A stretch of 64,000 nucleotides of DNA from Coriaria nepalensis (GCA_027186245.1 CP114484.1:3856501-3920500), one strand, 5' to 3'. Positions 47,350-59,300 are shown, numbered from the stretch's first letter. Notes: a model not told the origin generated them from the sequence alone. Numbers and translations: made by a program.

Positions 47350-48950
47350 GATCAATTAAATTTCCTATACCCAAGTTAAAGCACGTTTATTGTTGTTATC
47401 AAATAGCAAGACTCTGTTTACAAACCGATTTAAAAAAAAAAATATTTTCTTATATTTGAAACAAACTTGAAAGGTGAAACAAACCGAACCTAATCATAGG
47501 CATGACAAGTACGACAGATCATCTGTATGACTTAATTGTAGCTCTAATCAAATTAGGTTCCATAAGACAGATCATGTACACAAAAATGTAGATCAATAGC
47601 AGATGATATTGGGTCCCTAAACCAAATTAATTAAGAAGAGATTCCCAATAAATCATTAGAACCACATGTAATGATCACATATTTGCGTGCATGCATCTGG
47701 GAAGGAGCAAGTATTTAATTAATTAAGTATCAAATTGAGTGTAAACTAAAAGGTTGGTTGACAACTTTTTATTTTTCTTTTTTTATCACACCAACTGGTA
47801 TCCATGCTAATAGAATTATGGTGTGTAGTGTCGAATTGAAATCTCGAGATAAATCTTACTTAGCACGTTGAGTCTTGATGGAATTAGGAGAGCTGATCAA
47901 TGATCTCAGATCTACACCCTCACTAGCTATTGGATTTGCACCCTGATTTCAATCCTCTCGATCTCAACCTCTCGTTGAGACTAGAGAGGTGTTGAAAATC
48001 TGTCCCAACGAATTGGACTATCTCCAAAGAATACTCAAAATTCTTAAAACTCCATGATAATAATGTTATTTTCAAAATCCTCGCTTAGTATAGCTAACCA
48101 GTTGGTAAAGGAAAATAACTAATTCAAAACTAACAACAATCAAGGAAAGAATAAAAAAGAAAGATTACAACAATCAAGCTAAATAAAATACTGAACTGGA
48201 AAAATAAAACAAATAAATGAGATTTATTACTATATTTAGTTTTAAACTGGAGAAGAAAACTTGCAATGTTGTTCCCATACGCACACAGCCATGCACATGT
48301 CACTATTACTCCCGATCATATTGGCTTACATCACACCCTTTTAAGATATTTTAGACTCCCATTAAAGATCCAATGACTAATGGAGATGGAGATGCCGAGC
48401 TGAAATCTCATCAGTCCCCTCAAACCCAGTCTTCACAATCTAGGTAACCCCTTAAGATTTATTATGTTGTTATTAATCATCTTAAAAATCTTATGTCGTT
48501 AGAAAATAATCAAATAATATATATCAAATGTGGAATCTCGCTAATACTCCTAAATTGAAACTTTTTTTCGTCATTTTTATAGCAAACTCATACAAGTCAT
48601 AATCTTTTTTTTTTTCTCCTAATCTTTTCACGAACAAGTAAATTAGACCCACTTAAGGATAGATCTCACATAATATTCAATTAACAATTAAAGAGAGGAC
48701 AATGTGAAGATTATTACTTTTCAAGGTTTAAATTTCTTACAACCTTAAATAGTTAAGAAAGTACATAACAATCTATATTATGCATGTACATATGTAGAAT
48801 CCATATGGGCTGCGAAACCAACTGTACTCGATTAGCAAAGTCCTAATGTACGAGCTTTCGAGCTATACATAAAAGGCCGAGATATATAAGAGGTTTTATG
48901 ATTTCTCTCCCCCCCCCCCCCCCCAAATTGCAAATTTACTATATACATGG
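47350..48950. other. Intergenic DNA, no gene seen
   Basis: AT-rich. An 18-base C homopolymer occurs at about 48908-48925, close to the 3' side of the small ORF at 48953-49036. No coding frame with protein character. Confidence 0.5.
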
Positions 48951-48952
48951 CT

Positions 48953-49036
48953 TTAGGGCCCAACTTGTGCTCTTGGGCCATAAGCCTTTGTTCTCTGCCT
49001 CGGCTTTCTCTCTTCATAAGAGTGCAGAATATCCAT
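48953..49036 (-). CDS. 27-aa small ORF, possible peptide or exon
   Basis: ATG at 49034-49036 to TAA at 48953-48955, reading MDILHSYEERKPRQRTKAYG and ending PRAQVGP. The composition (charged, Pro- and Gly-containing) looks coding, whereas the surrounding DNA does not. It may be a short peptide gene or the last exon of a gene. I do not recognise it; chance cannot be excluded. Confidence 0.25.
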   Translation of the reverse strand: MDILHSYEERKPRQRTKAYGPRAQVGP

Positions 49037-49039
49037 TGC

Positions 49040-49590
49040 ATGCATAAAGTTTATAGTGAAGTTATCTAAACTAAGAATGTAGATTTAGATTTTACGTCCC
49101 TTAATTGAATTTATTCTCAAAATGAAAGTTAGTTTCGACTATTTGGATGCCAATAGTTATACTACTTCATATGTTCGGCTAGATAAAGATCGATTGTTAT
49201 GTTCTTATTACTTCATACCGTAACTTAGTAGTGACATTCTTGTATAGTAACGTGTATATAATATATAATCATGTGATAAATATCATTATAACTATACATG
49301 TGATTTTTATAAGTCACATCACCCATCGCATAAGTGATATTTATAATTATGATAAGATTTAGTATGACATGAATTATGTTATATGTACCTGATATGGTCC
49401 AATGAACGGTTATCATGACATATATAACTCTAGTAAGCGAGAAAAATGTATAATAAATAAGACGTTTTGTTAGAGACGGTCGGCAAGGGGACACTCGAAT
49501 CTAGAATTGATAAGTTGGGCCAGCGATGTGGAACGGTGATGACCCGGTCTGCCGATCGACTCTGGGCGCGGACCAATGCGGATTGCGACG
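49040..49590. other. Intergenic DNA with an imperfect inverted repeat
   Basis: Around 49260-49360 the words gataaatatcattataac and gtgatatttataattatg lie near each other in opposite sense, a weak inverted repeat in AT-rich DNA. From about 49490 the composition becomes GC-rich, leading into the rRNA-like pieces. Confidence 0.35.
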
Positions 49591-49597
49591 GCCGCCC

Positions 49598-49706
49598 GCC
49601 GCACGCTCTACACTAATGTATTCAATGAGTCTATAGCCTTAGCCGACATGCTCGGATAATCCTTGAAGTTTCATTGTGATGGGGATAGATCATTGCAATT
49701 GTTGGA
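49598..49706 (+). pseudogene. 18S rRNA gene fragment, piece 1
   Basis: Reads gccgcacgctctacactaatg, then tattcaatgagtctatagcc, ttagccgacatgctcgg, ttgaagtttcattgtgatgg and gatcattgcaattgttgg. This is the 3' third of plant nuclear 18S rRNA (ctacactgatgtattcaacgagtctatagcc is the usual text) with about 10 percent changes by eye. The flanking 49500-49597 is GC-rich but not recognised as 18S. Confidence 0.8.
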
Positions 49707-49906
49707 CCGGAACATCAGTCTTATCGGGCATAGATGCTCAAATAGGATGCACGGAGGCAGATGACACCCGCCGTCCACATCGCGTACTGCATTCGAGAGA
49801 TCATGGCACCGCTTTAGTTCGGCGTGTTGTCTTTTTCTCACGTCGACTCACTAGCGTAAGGAATTGAACGAGACACAGAGGATTCAAGTCCGATGTTTTT
49901 ATCCTA

Positions 49907-50034
49907 GGTAATCTTTGAAGTTTCATTGTGATGGGGATAGATCATTGCAATTGTTGGTCTTCAACGAGAAATTCCTAGTAAGCGTGAGTCATCATCTCGT
50001 GCTAACTACGTTCCTGTGTACATGAATTTTTCAA
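49907..50034 (+). pseudogene. 18S rRNA gene fragment, piece 2 (overlaps piece 1 in content)
   Basis: Starts ggtaatctttgaagtttcat, repeats the gatggggatagatcattgca segment of piece 1, then runs further: ggtcttcaacgagaaattcc, tagtaagcgtgagtcatca and taactacgttcctgtgtac. This is the next part of 18S towards its 3' end, breaking off before the conserved 3' terminal stem. So 49667-49706 and 49917-49956 hold the same rRNA stretch twice, separated by about 200 bases that I could not place on 18S. Confidence 0.8.
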
Positions 50035-50538
50035 CTTAGTAATACATGTTTGCTTATGTGAATCTATGATATTATTATCCACAAAGAGTACGAATTCGTT
50101 TGGATACTTATTGTAGCGGATAATTGTCATGAACGATTTTTCCAAATACTTTCAAATGACAATACTAGAATATCTATATTCCCAATCAATTTTCAAATTG
50201 GTAAGGCAATTTCTGTATAGGGCAATTAATACATCAAAAGCAAGAACCTATTTAACTCGAATGTTTCAGCAATATGTTCAATCAATTGAACAACTTTCCA
50301 ATTACTAATCTCTTCTCGTGGAATTCATGTCGGTCGAATGAAGATCATATTATCATAATAAAATAATATCCCTATGTACTCTAATAATACAACTAAATTA
50401 AGAAGTTAATTGAGCAAAAGAATTGATAAATGATTACTGAATTTCTATAATAAGAAGTATTAACTTTCTCCTAAACAATAAACATACATACAAGAATAAC
50501 TACTTACAATTTCTTTCCTATTCTTTATTCTTTTTCCC

Positions 50539-50934
50539 TCAAAGTAAAAGATCTCTACTAAGAAAGATCGATCTGGAGGGATTAGCAAAACGAGCAGAGA
50601 AAGAACGGGATAGATTATCCGGGTCATCATTCCACGATGCATCATGACCTTCATCAAAATTCTGAGCATAAGTGCAGGGATCATATAACCCATACCCCAT
50701 AACTTTTGAATATCTCTCAAAAACCCTCTTCTTATCTTTTCTCTTCAACTTCATCCACAAAATTTTCCATCCTACCAAGTACTTCTTGCTGCCTTGTGCC
50801 TTCTTCATCTTCACAAACTCCTCCACATCCTTGTGATTGCAATAGGACGACGCACGACCTAATGTAATGCTATTTGATCTTCTGCCTGAAATATTATTAA
50901 TACTGCACCATCTTCCCATCTCCATTGATTTCAA
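50539..50934 (-). CDS. Uncharacterised plant protein with a YAQNFDEG...DNLSRSFSARFANPSR motif
   Basis: Intronless 131-aa ORF. The N-terminus is MKSMEMGRWCSINNISGRRS; a basic middle (VGWKILWMKLKRKDKKRVFE) precedes YDPCTYAQNFDEG and DNLSRSFSARFANPSRS, ending SIFLSRDLLL. The C-terminal motif is shared by a family of small plant proteins that I know only as uncharacterised. No signal peptide or membrane segment; the basic middle and Ser/Arg-rich tail suggest a cytosolic or nuclear protein. A (TA)n run lies at the expected TATA distance upstream. The ORF is complete with no breaks. Confidence 0.8.
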   Translation of the reverse strand: MKSMEMGRWCSINNISGRRSNSITLGRASSYCNHKDVEEFVKMKKAQGSKKYLVGWKILWMKLKRKDKKRVFERYSKVMGYGLYDPCTYAQNFDEGHDASWNDDPDNLSRSFSARFANPSRSIFLSRDLLL

Positions 50935-50997
50935 GTTTTTTATCGTGTTGAATGAAGTTAAGCTGATTTTGAGAGAGAAGTGATTCTGAAAGATGTG

Positions 50998-51020
50998 TAT
51001 ATATATATATATATATATAG
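50998..51020 (-). promoter_or_regulatory. (TA)n run, probable TATA element of the 131-aa gene
   Basis: A TATATA tract 65-85 bases upstream of the start codon at 50934. Long TA runs are also common microsatellites, so the role is inferred from position. Confidence 0.45.
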
Positions 51021-51029
51021 AAGAAGAAA

Positions 51030-52930
51030 AAGCAATGGAACATCATTATTGATTAAAGTGGTCTAATTAAGTTGGCAGACCAAGTTGTTTTCCGAGTGGG
51101 CTAGTTTTATTAAATAATAACGTCATGATAAGGTTGACTAAGCGCATCATTCTTGTATATGTTTATGTATTTTCTTTACAATTTCTTTACCCATTAATAG
51201 GAATAATTATCCGCATTTAAAATATATAAAAATTAATAACGTATTCAAATAATACTAAAGTTAGGTTGTAATTACAAAAGCAAAATACATAATACATAAT
51301 ACATAATCCATCATTGTCTTCTTTTTCGATGGTAATACTATATTAGATTAGGTTCGAATATATATTTAAATTTATTTAAATTTATAAATATAAATTAAAT
51401 TAAATATTAATCTAATAATTTATAAAATAATATAAAAAATATTTATTTAATAATATAATATTATATAAATAATTAAATCAAAATTAAATAAATTTGAATA
51501 TATATAATTCTAAATAAAATTCAGATAACTACTAACAATACAACACATGTTTTTCATTACCGGTATTTGTGGATCCCATTATTGCATGAGATCCACATGG
51601 CCTCTTCCTTTCTGACTTGTTCCTTTTGGTCAAATTCCACATGAGCTGATGATGCCTAATTGATTCAGTCTCATGTGGCTGACTGTATTTTGTGGTGGAG
51701 AGTTAGAACTTTAAGTCAGCAGTAACAGTACTTTTTAAAAGTCCAGCTAGTATAGAGCTAGTGATCATTTACTTAAGTAATACTTAAAAGTTAAAACCAT
51801 ATTCATGTTCAGTTAAACAAAAAGGAATGTAGTATCAGAATAGTGTTGCTGAACTCATCCCATAATTCAACTATAAGATTACAAAAATCTCATAAAAAGT
51901 TTTTATTATTCGTCCAAAAAGACAACAATTTATAATCGTTGGTGCAAAATGAGATTATATATGTTTGTGTTTGGTCTACTTGAGAACAAAAAAATAAGGA
52001 AGAATTTTGAGATTAAGTCATGTTATATGTACATTATTTTTATTTTTATTTTTTTTATCATTTATGTGACACAAAAGATGTTAGAATGCAGAAGATTCTG
52101 AAACTTTTGCTAGAGAAGCTGAGTTGGAAATGCATCAGCTTAATTGATCACCACATCAAATTTAGCCCAACTCTTTCCCACCTTCCCAGAAATTCAACCT
52201 TTTTACGTGGATCAAACTCAGAAATATTTTTTAACATTATCCATTTAACATTACGTGGATCAAGCGTCTCCTTATTTGCTTTTGCTTTTCTTATACATTA
52301 TAATACTCATAATCTCATCCCATCAATTTTCATGGCAAATTACACGTAAATTTCTTCAGTCTTATTGATATTTAAGTAGATGCTCTCATATTTTAAAAAT
52401 TATAAATGGATGTTGTTAGGTATGCCCTTAATTATAAGCATATCTCTTAAGGTTTTAAAATTTTAAGTTAATTATTTTATATTTATTTTAAATTATACGT
52501 AGATTTTCTTAATTTTGTCATGAATTTAAAATTTTATCTCATTATTAATGGTCAATATTAAATTTAATAGTCAAATAATTTTTAACAATTAAAATACTTT
52601 AGATGTTAGCTCTAAAAAGCTTCTAAAAAAGATATAACTAATATAATATTATAACCCTACATTTATAATTTACCACAATATTGAATCAATTATACCTTTT
52701 AGATGCTCGTAAAACTATATTTAAAAAATAATCATGAATCAAATACATAATTACTTAATATGTACTCATTTCCTTTCATTAACATCGATCTTTCGAATTT
52801 TTTAATTAAATTACCCAAAAAATTTAAAATAATAAAAATTAAAATTAAAATATTCTCTTTTGTTGTCTCTTGTAATGAAAACTATATCAAAACATCAATA
52901 TCATGTCTTTTAGCTTATAGTAATTGGTTG
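51030..52930. other. AT-rich intergenic DNA, no gene seen
   Basis: 51240-51540 is extremely AT-rich. 51560-51720 is more balanced and probably promoter-distal DNA. A plus-strand open frame at 52020-52349 has no protein character. Nothing else recognised. Confidence 0.5.
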
Positions 52931-52938
52931 ACTGTTAG

Positions 52939-55896
52939 TAGAGCTGTCGAAACGGACGACCAAGTCGGGCTGGCCTACCCCATGCCGAGCTTTTCATTGT
53001 TCAAGGTCAGGCTAGGCTTATTCGCCAGCCCTTTGTTAAATAATTTTTTTGACCAAATAAATAATTTATTGCGTATTAGTAAATAATATATAGATAATTA
53101 AACTATTATGGTTCAACCATCATGATTCTATTAAAAAAAAAAACTCTCAACCTTAAGGAGGAAAAAAATGGACCTTATAATAAAGTTATAAATAAATAAA
53201 AAATTATTTATTAATGGTGGTTGGTCATTGGTGAACCGTATAACTGCTTCCCATTTCAAAAGTTTCATCATCTAAGAATATATTTTGAAAATATTGAACC
53301 ACGTGTTTATTATGAGCTGTATGTTGATCTTGATGAGCTACATGCTCTCAATCTCTTGTGCATAATAATGCTTCAACCAATTTCGGCTGTAACGAAGTCC
53401 TGTCTTCAATAACACTCTCACTTATGTTGAATGCTTATTTGGAAGAAACCTTTGAGATGAAAGCAGTTAAGACATCTCGTGCAAGTCATATTAGTATAGG
53501 AAATCATGTAGAGTTTTTCTTCCACCAATCCAAAAGACATAAGGATTTTGAATCATTTGCACAAGAATCAAGAAATGAGAAATTGGTTTTGAGGTATTTC
53601 TGGAGTTCCATCCTAGTGAAGCTAGAATTGTAATTGGAACTGGAACCGAAACCGTTAATAAAGTTTCGGATCTTTCTTTTGGGTCGAATCTCTTGTTCTT
53701 ATATCTGTTGCCGCAAGTAGCTGTACTTATTATCATAAAAACTGAACACTTCATATAACTTGTTAGTAGCGTTAGCGATAGTAGAAGAATAGTCAACATT
53801 TATATGTTGAGTCATAATTATAAGATTATTTGTTAGACATTTTACTTAACCCTAGGATCTAATATAAAAATAAAAGTATAAAAGGGGAATTTCCTTTCAA
53901 TATTTTTAAATTTTTGAAACCATTTTATGAACAATGGGCTCCAACACTTCATTATTCTCATAGATCTAAAATAAGCTAGTCATTTCAACAAGTTAATGAA
54001 AAACAGGAGGAAATGTAAGAATACATACCTAAAGTCGAACTGTAAAATCATAAAATATTTCTAAAAAGCATGCAAAATTTTCAAATATATCTTAATCAGA
54101 ACTACTTAATAGAATAGGAGGATCATAAGAATTAAAAAAATCATTAATTATTTCTTTATCTGGGAGGACACTTTTCAACATCAAATATGTAGAATTCCAC
54201 TTTACTGGCATATTAGTTCCAAGCTTTTGTGACTTTCTATTGAATGCCCTATAATATCTCATAAATTTAGCCAACTTAGAATTTAACTACTAATCTAAGA
54301 TAATATCAATCAAATTTTATCAGCATAACAGTTTACATATTGCTCTTTCATACCTGATTTTACAATGAGATTTATTATGTGACATGCACAACGTTGATGT
54401 AGGAAAATGTTACCATTATATTGGTTAACTGTTATTTAAATAAAGAGATGTTCTTGTGTTTTCCGCAACATTATCCAAAGTTATGGATTAATATACAGCT
54501 TTTGATATCACACTCACCTAAAGCTTTCATTATTAAATCACATATATTTCACCAGTATTTGCTTCATCTATATCTTTAAATCATATTAATTTTTTATTTA
54601 AGATCCATTCCAAATCTAAGAAATGAATATCAACACATAAATATTCATCTTTAGAATGTGCATTTCAAATATCAGAAGTTAAGATTTAAATCACCATATT
54701 TTATTTTTAATTCATCACATTTTTTTTCTTTTGTAATATGCAAGTATGTCAGATCTAGTAGTATTTCTACTTATACTATTATATTAGGGTTATATGCTCT
54801 TCTAATGTATTCCTCATAATAAACACTATCACTAAAATTAATAAGTAAATTAGTAGCAATACTAAGTCTAACTAGAGATTTTCTAGTAACTATTGGATCA
54901 TAAATCCACGTATCAATTGTACCATCAATATTAAAATTCAGCTGAGTTTGCTTTATACCTACACTAGCTTTAGCTATATAATTTTCTTTGTGATGTTTCA
55001 AGTTATTAGTTTTTGCAATACTTACACATTGTACCATCAATGTCCTCACCTTTCTTATTTTTCTATGGAATTATATCGAATGTATCCCAAATCTCATATA
55101 TTCACTTATTATGTTTCTTTGTAGGCATTGTATTTGTGACGGTAGCAGTATTGGTATTAGATGATGATGGTGGTAGTGGTGGTAAACCTGGTGGTATATT
55201 AAATTGTGTTAGAATTGATGGTATCGACGGTGAATTTGAACTGATTTTGCATAAAGATTTTACTCATACTCATTTAGAGAGTTGAAATCATATTGATGCC
55301 GATCCATTTTCTATATTAGAATTTAAGAGTAACTAATTAATCATAAGAAGTATAAATAAATAAAACTTTAGTACAAAAGTAAGACATTAACATTAAGTAT
55401 AATAATAAACAATAATATTGTTGGCATTAACAATTAAATACATTGACCTTAGTCTAATTTATGGAAATAGTTGATTAGGAATTGAGATTAAGGATAAGAG
55501 ATTGAGGTTATTGATAAGAAAATTAGAGATTATAGAAGAATAAAGATTAATTATAATTTAGAGTATTATGAATTAGAAAATTAAAGAATGGAAAGTGTGA
55601 GAAAATGTGAGCAAGAATTAGAGTGAGAGAGATATTTATAGGAAAAATTCGGGTGAAGGAAGATTTAAAAATTATTATATGAGACGGATAAAATAAAAGA
55701 AAAATCAAATATAAGGACTAGAAAAAATTTTAAAATATTTCTTCCAGCCAAATGAAAAGAAAAAGAAAATAAAATATTTAAAATTTGAATTAGATTTTGA
55801 GAGGGCTTTAAGATGTCGCACATGCTAGACTACACCCCAGGCTAGCCTGCAGTGTATGTGGGCGAGGCCGGGACGGACCTATTTTGACAGCTCTAA
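52939..55896 (-). mobile_element. hAT transposon copy 2, both ends and target duplication present
   Basis: Left tip tagagctgtcgaaacgg (52939) and right tip ttttgacagctcta (ending 55896) are inverted. Flanks actgttag (52931-52938) and actatcag (55897-55904) match at 6 of 8, both differences being transitions, as for an old 8-bp hAT target duplication. On the minus strand the transposase text runs: BED-like region with MVQCVSIAKTNNLKHHKENY (about 55049), TWIYDPIVTRKSLVRL, VKWNSTYLMLKSVLPDKEII (54092-54274), SLGWNSRNTSKPISHFLILV (53491-53799), and the dimerisation region near 53221-53420. Stops and frameshifts throughout mean no active protein. Length 2,958 bp. Confidence 0.88.
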
Positions 55897-55904
55897 CTAT
55901 CAGA

Positions 55905-56300
55905 CTTAATATTGATCATTAATAATTAGACAAATATATCATTTATGATAAATATAAAGGGATATATTTATAATTTATGAAAAATATGAAATGATCCATG
56001 TATAATTCTGAAACCTAAGGATCTACTTATAATTTAAAGCAAATATGAAAGAATGTACTTGTAATCCCTTAAAGGGTAAACTAGCATTTAGCCTCTCAAA
56101 TAATATAAAACTAGAATTAAACCTCTAGAATTAAAAAAAAAAAAAAAAAAAAGAAGTGTAAGCCCTCTAAAACTTTTTAAAAAAAATTAGGATAAAGCCT
56201 CACCTTTGAAAATGTTGACTATATTTGACGTGACATGCCTAATCATTGTGTCCTGTTATCACATATGATATAATTTGTTATTTTTCTCATTTATCTTATT
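55905..56300. other. Intergenic DNA
   Basis: AT-rich, with an A homopolymer near 56133-56151. No gene. Confidence 0.45.
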
Positions 56301-56301
56301 A

Positions 56302-56548
56302 TATTTTTATCCACTCAAATTAAATTTTTTTATTTATTTAATTTTCACCCTAATTTTTCATCCCATAGAGCTTTCTTGTTTCACCTACTGCTAGCGTCCT
56401 AAACATACTCCCAGCCTCTCATTTTTGTAAAGAGAGAGCAATCGGGGGCGGCAGTAGCTGAAACCATAAAGCTCTATGGATTAAAAAATTGGGATAAATC
56501 TTGAATAAAAAAAAGTGAAATTTAATTTGAGTGGGTAAAAAGTGAAAT
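56302..56548. repeat. Long imperfect hairpin (foldback), arms about 95-105 bp
   Basis: Left arm (about 56302-56394) includes ccactcaaattaaatttt, cccatagagcttt and cacctactgctagcg. The right arm (about 56450-56548), read in reverse complement, gives cccactcaaattaaattt, atccatagagcttt and cagctactgccgccc in the same order. The loop is about 50-55 bases. The arms differ by scattered substitutions and small indels. Likely a foldback/MITE-type element; the transcript would form a long dsRNA stem. Confidence 0.8.
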
Positions 56549-56559
56549 AAACAAAAGAC

Positions 56560-57740
56560 TCTATGGGATTAAATATTATGAATTCACTTCAATCTTGAAT
56601 CTAAATATAACCTAGCTTTGATACTACTTGTTAGATTTTTTACAATTCAATTGATTTATATTGTTTCAGAATTAGAACACCGTAACATATCAAAGATGAA
56701 AAGAATTTGCATGCATGACAATCATCCTTAAGCAACGAAATTTCTTTAGATTACTCATACATGAATACTAGAGGCTAGGCTTCCTCTCTTTCTTAACAAA
56801 ACTCAGATGAAAGCTCTCAATGGGATGATATATTAGAGTTACTAGTAGAGAGAGAACCTAGCATATATATAAGTATTAAGTGTGTCCTCTTATTATGGAT
56901 TACCACTACATTCAGGCTTACATACTAAAAGCAGTGCTCGCTCCCTTATATTGGAGGGAGTTGGTGCGGTGAAGTATGACTTCGAGTGGCTTTGGTATCA
57001 AACAGAGGAAAGATACTAAATGAAATAGCTTATATTGTCGTCAATCACGTCTAGTAAAATGCAAGATGAGGTAAAGTCATAATCAAATACAATCACACAA
57101 CTATATTAAGATCTTAAGCATATTTCCAACACAACCATATAGCTCATTTTTATAAAATTTAAAATAATAAATTAATGTTAAACATAATTAAGAAAATTAT
57201 AGCATATATATCATTTTCGGTAAATATCACTTTCATCCTTAAATTTTCATTTTCATAAATTTTCAATAGTTTATTTTTGTCCTTAAAATTTTCAAAATAT
57301 TCCATTTTCTTCCTTAATAAAGGTTATTAATACTAGTATGAACATATATGACACATTAAAAATATCATTAATACCCTTAAAATGGTTGTTGAAGTGGTTC
57401 TTAGTGAGATTTAAGGTGGTAAAGAAGGGAAATGAAGCATATATAAAAAAATGTAACTTAATTGAAATTTGTCAATTAAAATATTAAAAACTATTAGCTT
57501 TTAAGGATACTAACGTTATTAATGATATAATATATTTTAATTTTAATATATACAAATTTTCGATGTCAATATTTTATTCTACATTTATAAATTTAATTTT
57601 AAGGAAAAATATAATATTTGGAAAATTTAAAAGATGAAAATGAACTATTTAAAATTTCATATATGAATATAAATAAATAAAAACAATGAAAGTTCAGGTA
57701 CGAAATGATAATGAGTATTGAGTACATGCGAAATTATATA
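56560..57740. other. Intergenic DNA with a possible inverted-end element
   Basis: Around 57220-57250 (atcactttcatccttaaatt) and 57690-57715 (aatgaaagttcaggtacgaa) there are weakly complementary ends about 480 bases apart, as in a MITE. No gene recognised. Confidence 0.3.
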
Positions 57741-57742
57741 GG

Positions 57743-58174
57743 TTAAAGAATCACTAAAGAATAAGTCCACTTATGTTTCGGACAAGTCACTAAAGAATCA
57801 CGTGAATAAGATATGTCCAAAAGAGAAGCAGTAGAACCAAAACATTCGACAAAAAAATTTGCCTCTTCGTAAACATGCTCAACCTTGTCATGAAGTTTCT
57901 CTATACTAGTCTTTAACCGAAGAGTTATCCACTTCAAATAATGAAGTGAAATATCACCTATGATAAAATGCATAAGAACTTTCGCATCCACCTCGAAGAT
58001 ACTATAATGAGCATGTTTGTCTATGCACCATTTGATCGTTTCTTCTAAACCTCTAAACCTGGCTTTTATATTTATAACATTAGAGAGATAAAATTCAATT
58101 GCAAGATAAAGATCCCATTTCTTATCAAACTTTAAAGTCACAACCAACCTTGTGTCGTGTGAAAGAACCATCAT
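57743..58174 (-). pseudogene. RNase H-like domain of a LINE (RVT_3 type) fragment
   Basis: An open frame of 143 aa reads GLEETIKWCIDKHAHYSIFE, VDAKVLMHFI and KLHDKVEHVYEEANFFVECF. This matches the pattern of plant RNase H-like domains of non-LTR retrotransposons (AEfxAIxeGLxwcxxxg, veSDsk, vxHvyREaNxxAD). The first catalytic Asp region and the final AD are poorly kept. No reverse transcriptase was seen next to it, and the frame's ATG is probably not a real start. Domesticated RNase H-like genes exist in plants, so it could be one, but decay is more likely. Confidence 0.55.
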
Positions 58175-58654
58175 TAACCTTATAAGATTTATCTTGAAAA
58201 TAGAAGACCATAGAACTCTCCTTTAAATATAAGTAAAACTTCGAGGTACCCAATTCTTGAAATTAAGAGAGAATTAGAGATTGAATTTTTCCTTCCCTAA
58301 TTCCACATAAAACTCATTACATAAAGTGAGAAATAGCTGATATATATAACTTATTTTCTGATAAATTTTAGGAAAAAGAGAATTAACCCATAAAACAATA
58401 TTAGAGAGAGCAGAACTAATAAACCATTCTCACTACAACGAAAAGATTCGCAAAACAAACACTTTTATTCTCTCTTTATTAAGCGGAAAAGCAAAACCCT
58501 TTTTGTTATGGGAATCAATCCAAAAATCGCTTTATAAACCTCTTTCTTTTTCAATCCCCTCATATTCTTTTCTTTTCCCCTCTTGTCTCCTCAAAAACTA
58601 GAGCATTAATTCAACAAAGAGAAGAAAGAAAGAAAGAAAAAGAGAGGAAGAAAA

Positions 58655-58906
58655 ATGTGTCATCCAAGTATTCCTTTGCTTCATCATAGATGGTATTATA
58701 TTGAGCAGCCTTTGGTGGCTACCGGGCCACCCTCCATGGTGGGAGGAGATGGCACCGGTAGTGGCTCGGTGAGGTGGTGCTTGTGCTCTCCGACTGGGCA
58801 TCCGGGATCGTTTCGGTGTAGGCTACATCGCGGTGAGTATGCTTGCGGTCATGGACGAGAATTGAAGAGTGAAACTAGTAGTCGATCAGATTCTATATTG
58901 GATTAA
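58655..58906 (+). CDS. Small serine-rich-type plant protein with SPTGHPGSFRC motif
   Basis: Intronless, 83 aa: MCHPSIPLLHHRWYYIEQPL, then VATGPP, then GSVRWCLCSPTGHPGSFRCR, LHRGEYACGHG and a Ser-rich tail ending SDSILD. The Cys-rich core CLCSPTGHPGSFRCRLH is the hallmark of a family of short plant proteins annotated as serine-rich protein-related; function is unknown. The start is chosen because the ATG follows a purine-rich leader. A tttataaac TATA-like motif lies about 120 bases upstream. Confidence 0.8.
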   Translation: MCHPSIPLLHHRWYYIEQPLVATGPPSMVGGDGTGSGSVRWCLCSPTGHPGSFRCRLHRGEYACGHGRELKSETSSRSDSILD

Positions 58907-58909
58907 AAT

Positions 58910-59300
58910 CAACTTGTGTTTTAGTTTTTTCCTCATGAATGATTTGGGTGTGGAGGTTAGTCATCTTTCTCATGGAAACTTCATGGCCTATATTCTGTAA
59001 ATATCAGTAGATTTTAATTAAAAATATATATATACACATATCTATCTATAATATATAAATATTAACATGACATCTACTTTTAATGCTGTTCACATAATTC
59101 AGTCTAGAGTTGCTAATATCATCAAAATATATCTAAAGCTTTTGGCGTTCATTCTATATATTTGATGATTCATTTACCCAAATGGTTAAAATAAAAAAAA
59201 ATAATTGAGAAGTAGAGTTACTTGCCGAGTTATTTATCCACGTGTCGGTACAAGCTTTTATATTCACATAATGAACTGCACTTGCTTCTTTTTTCCCAAT
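58910..59300. other. 3' flank of the 83-aa gene and AT-rich DNA
   Basis: No gene. The perfect 13-base inverted repeat of the next element starts at 59241. Confidence 0.4.

Noticed and set aside
49225..49494. 89-aa minus-strand frame with membrane-like text
   Set aside because: Ile/Tyr-rich output of AT-rich DNA; no conserved motif.
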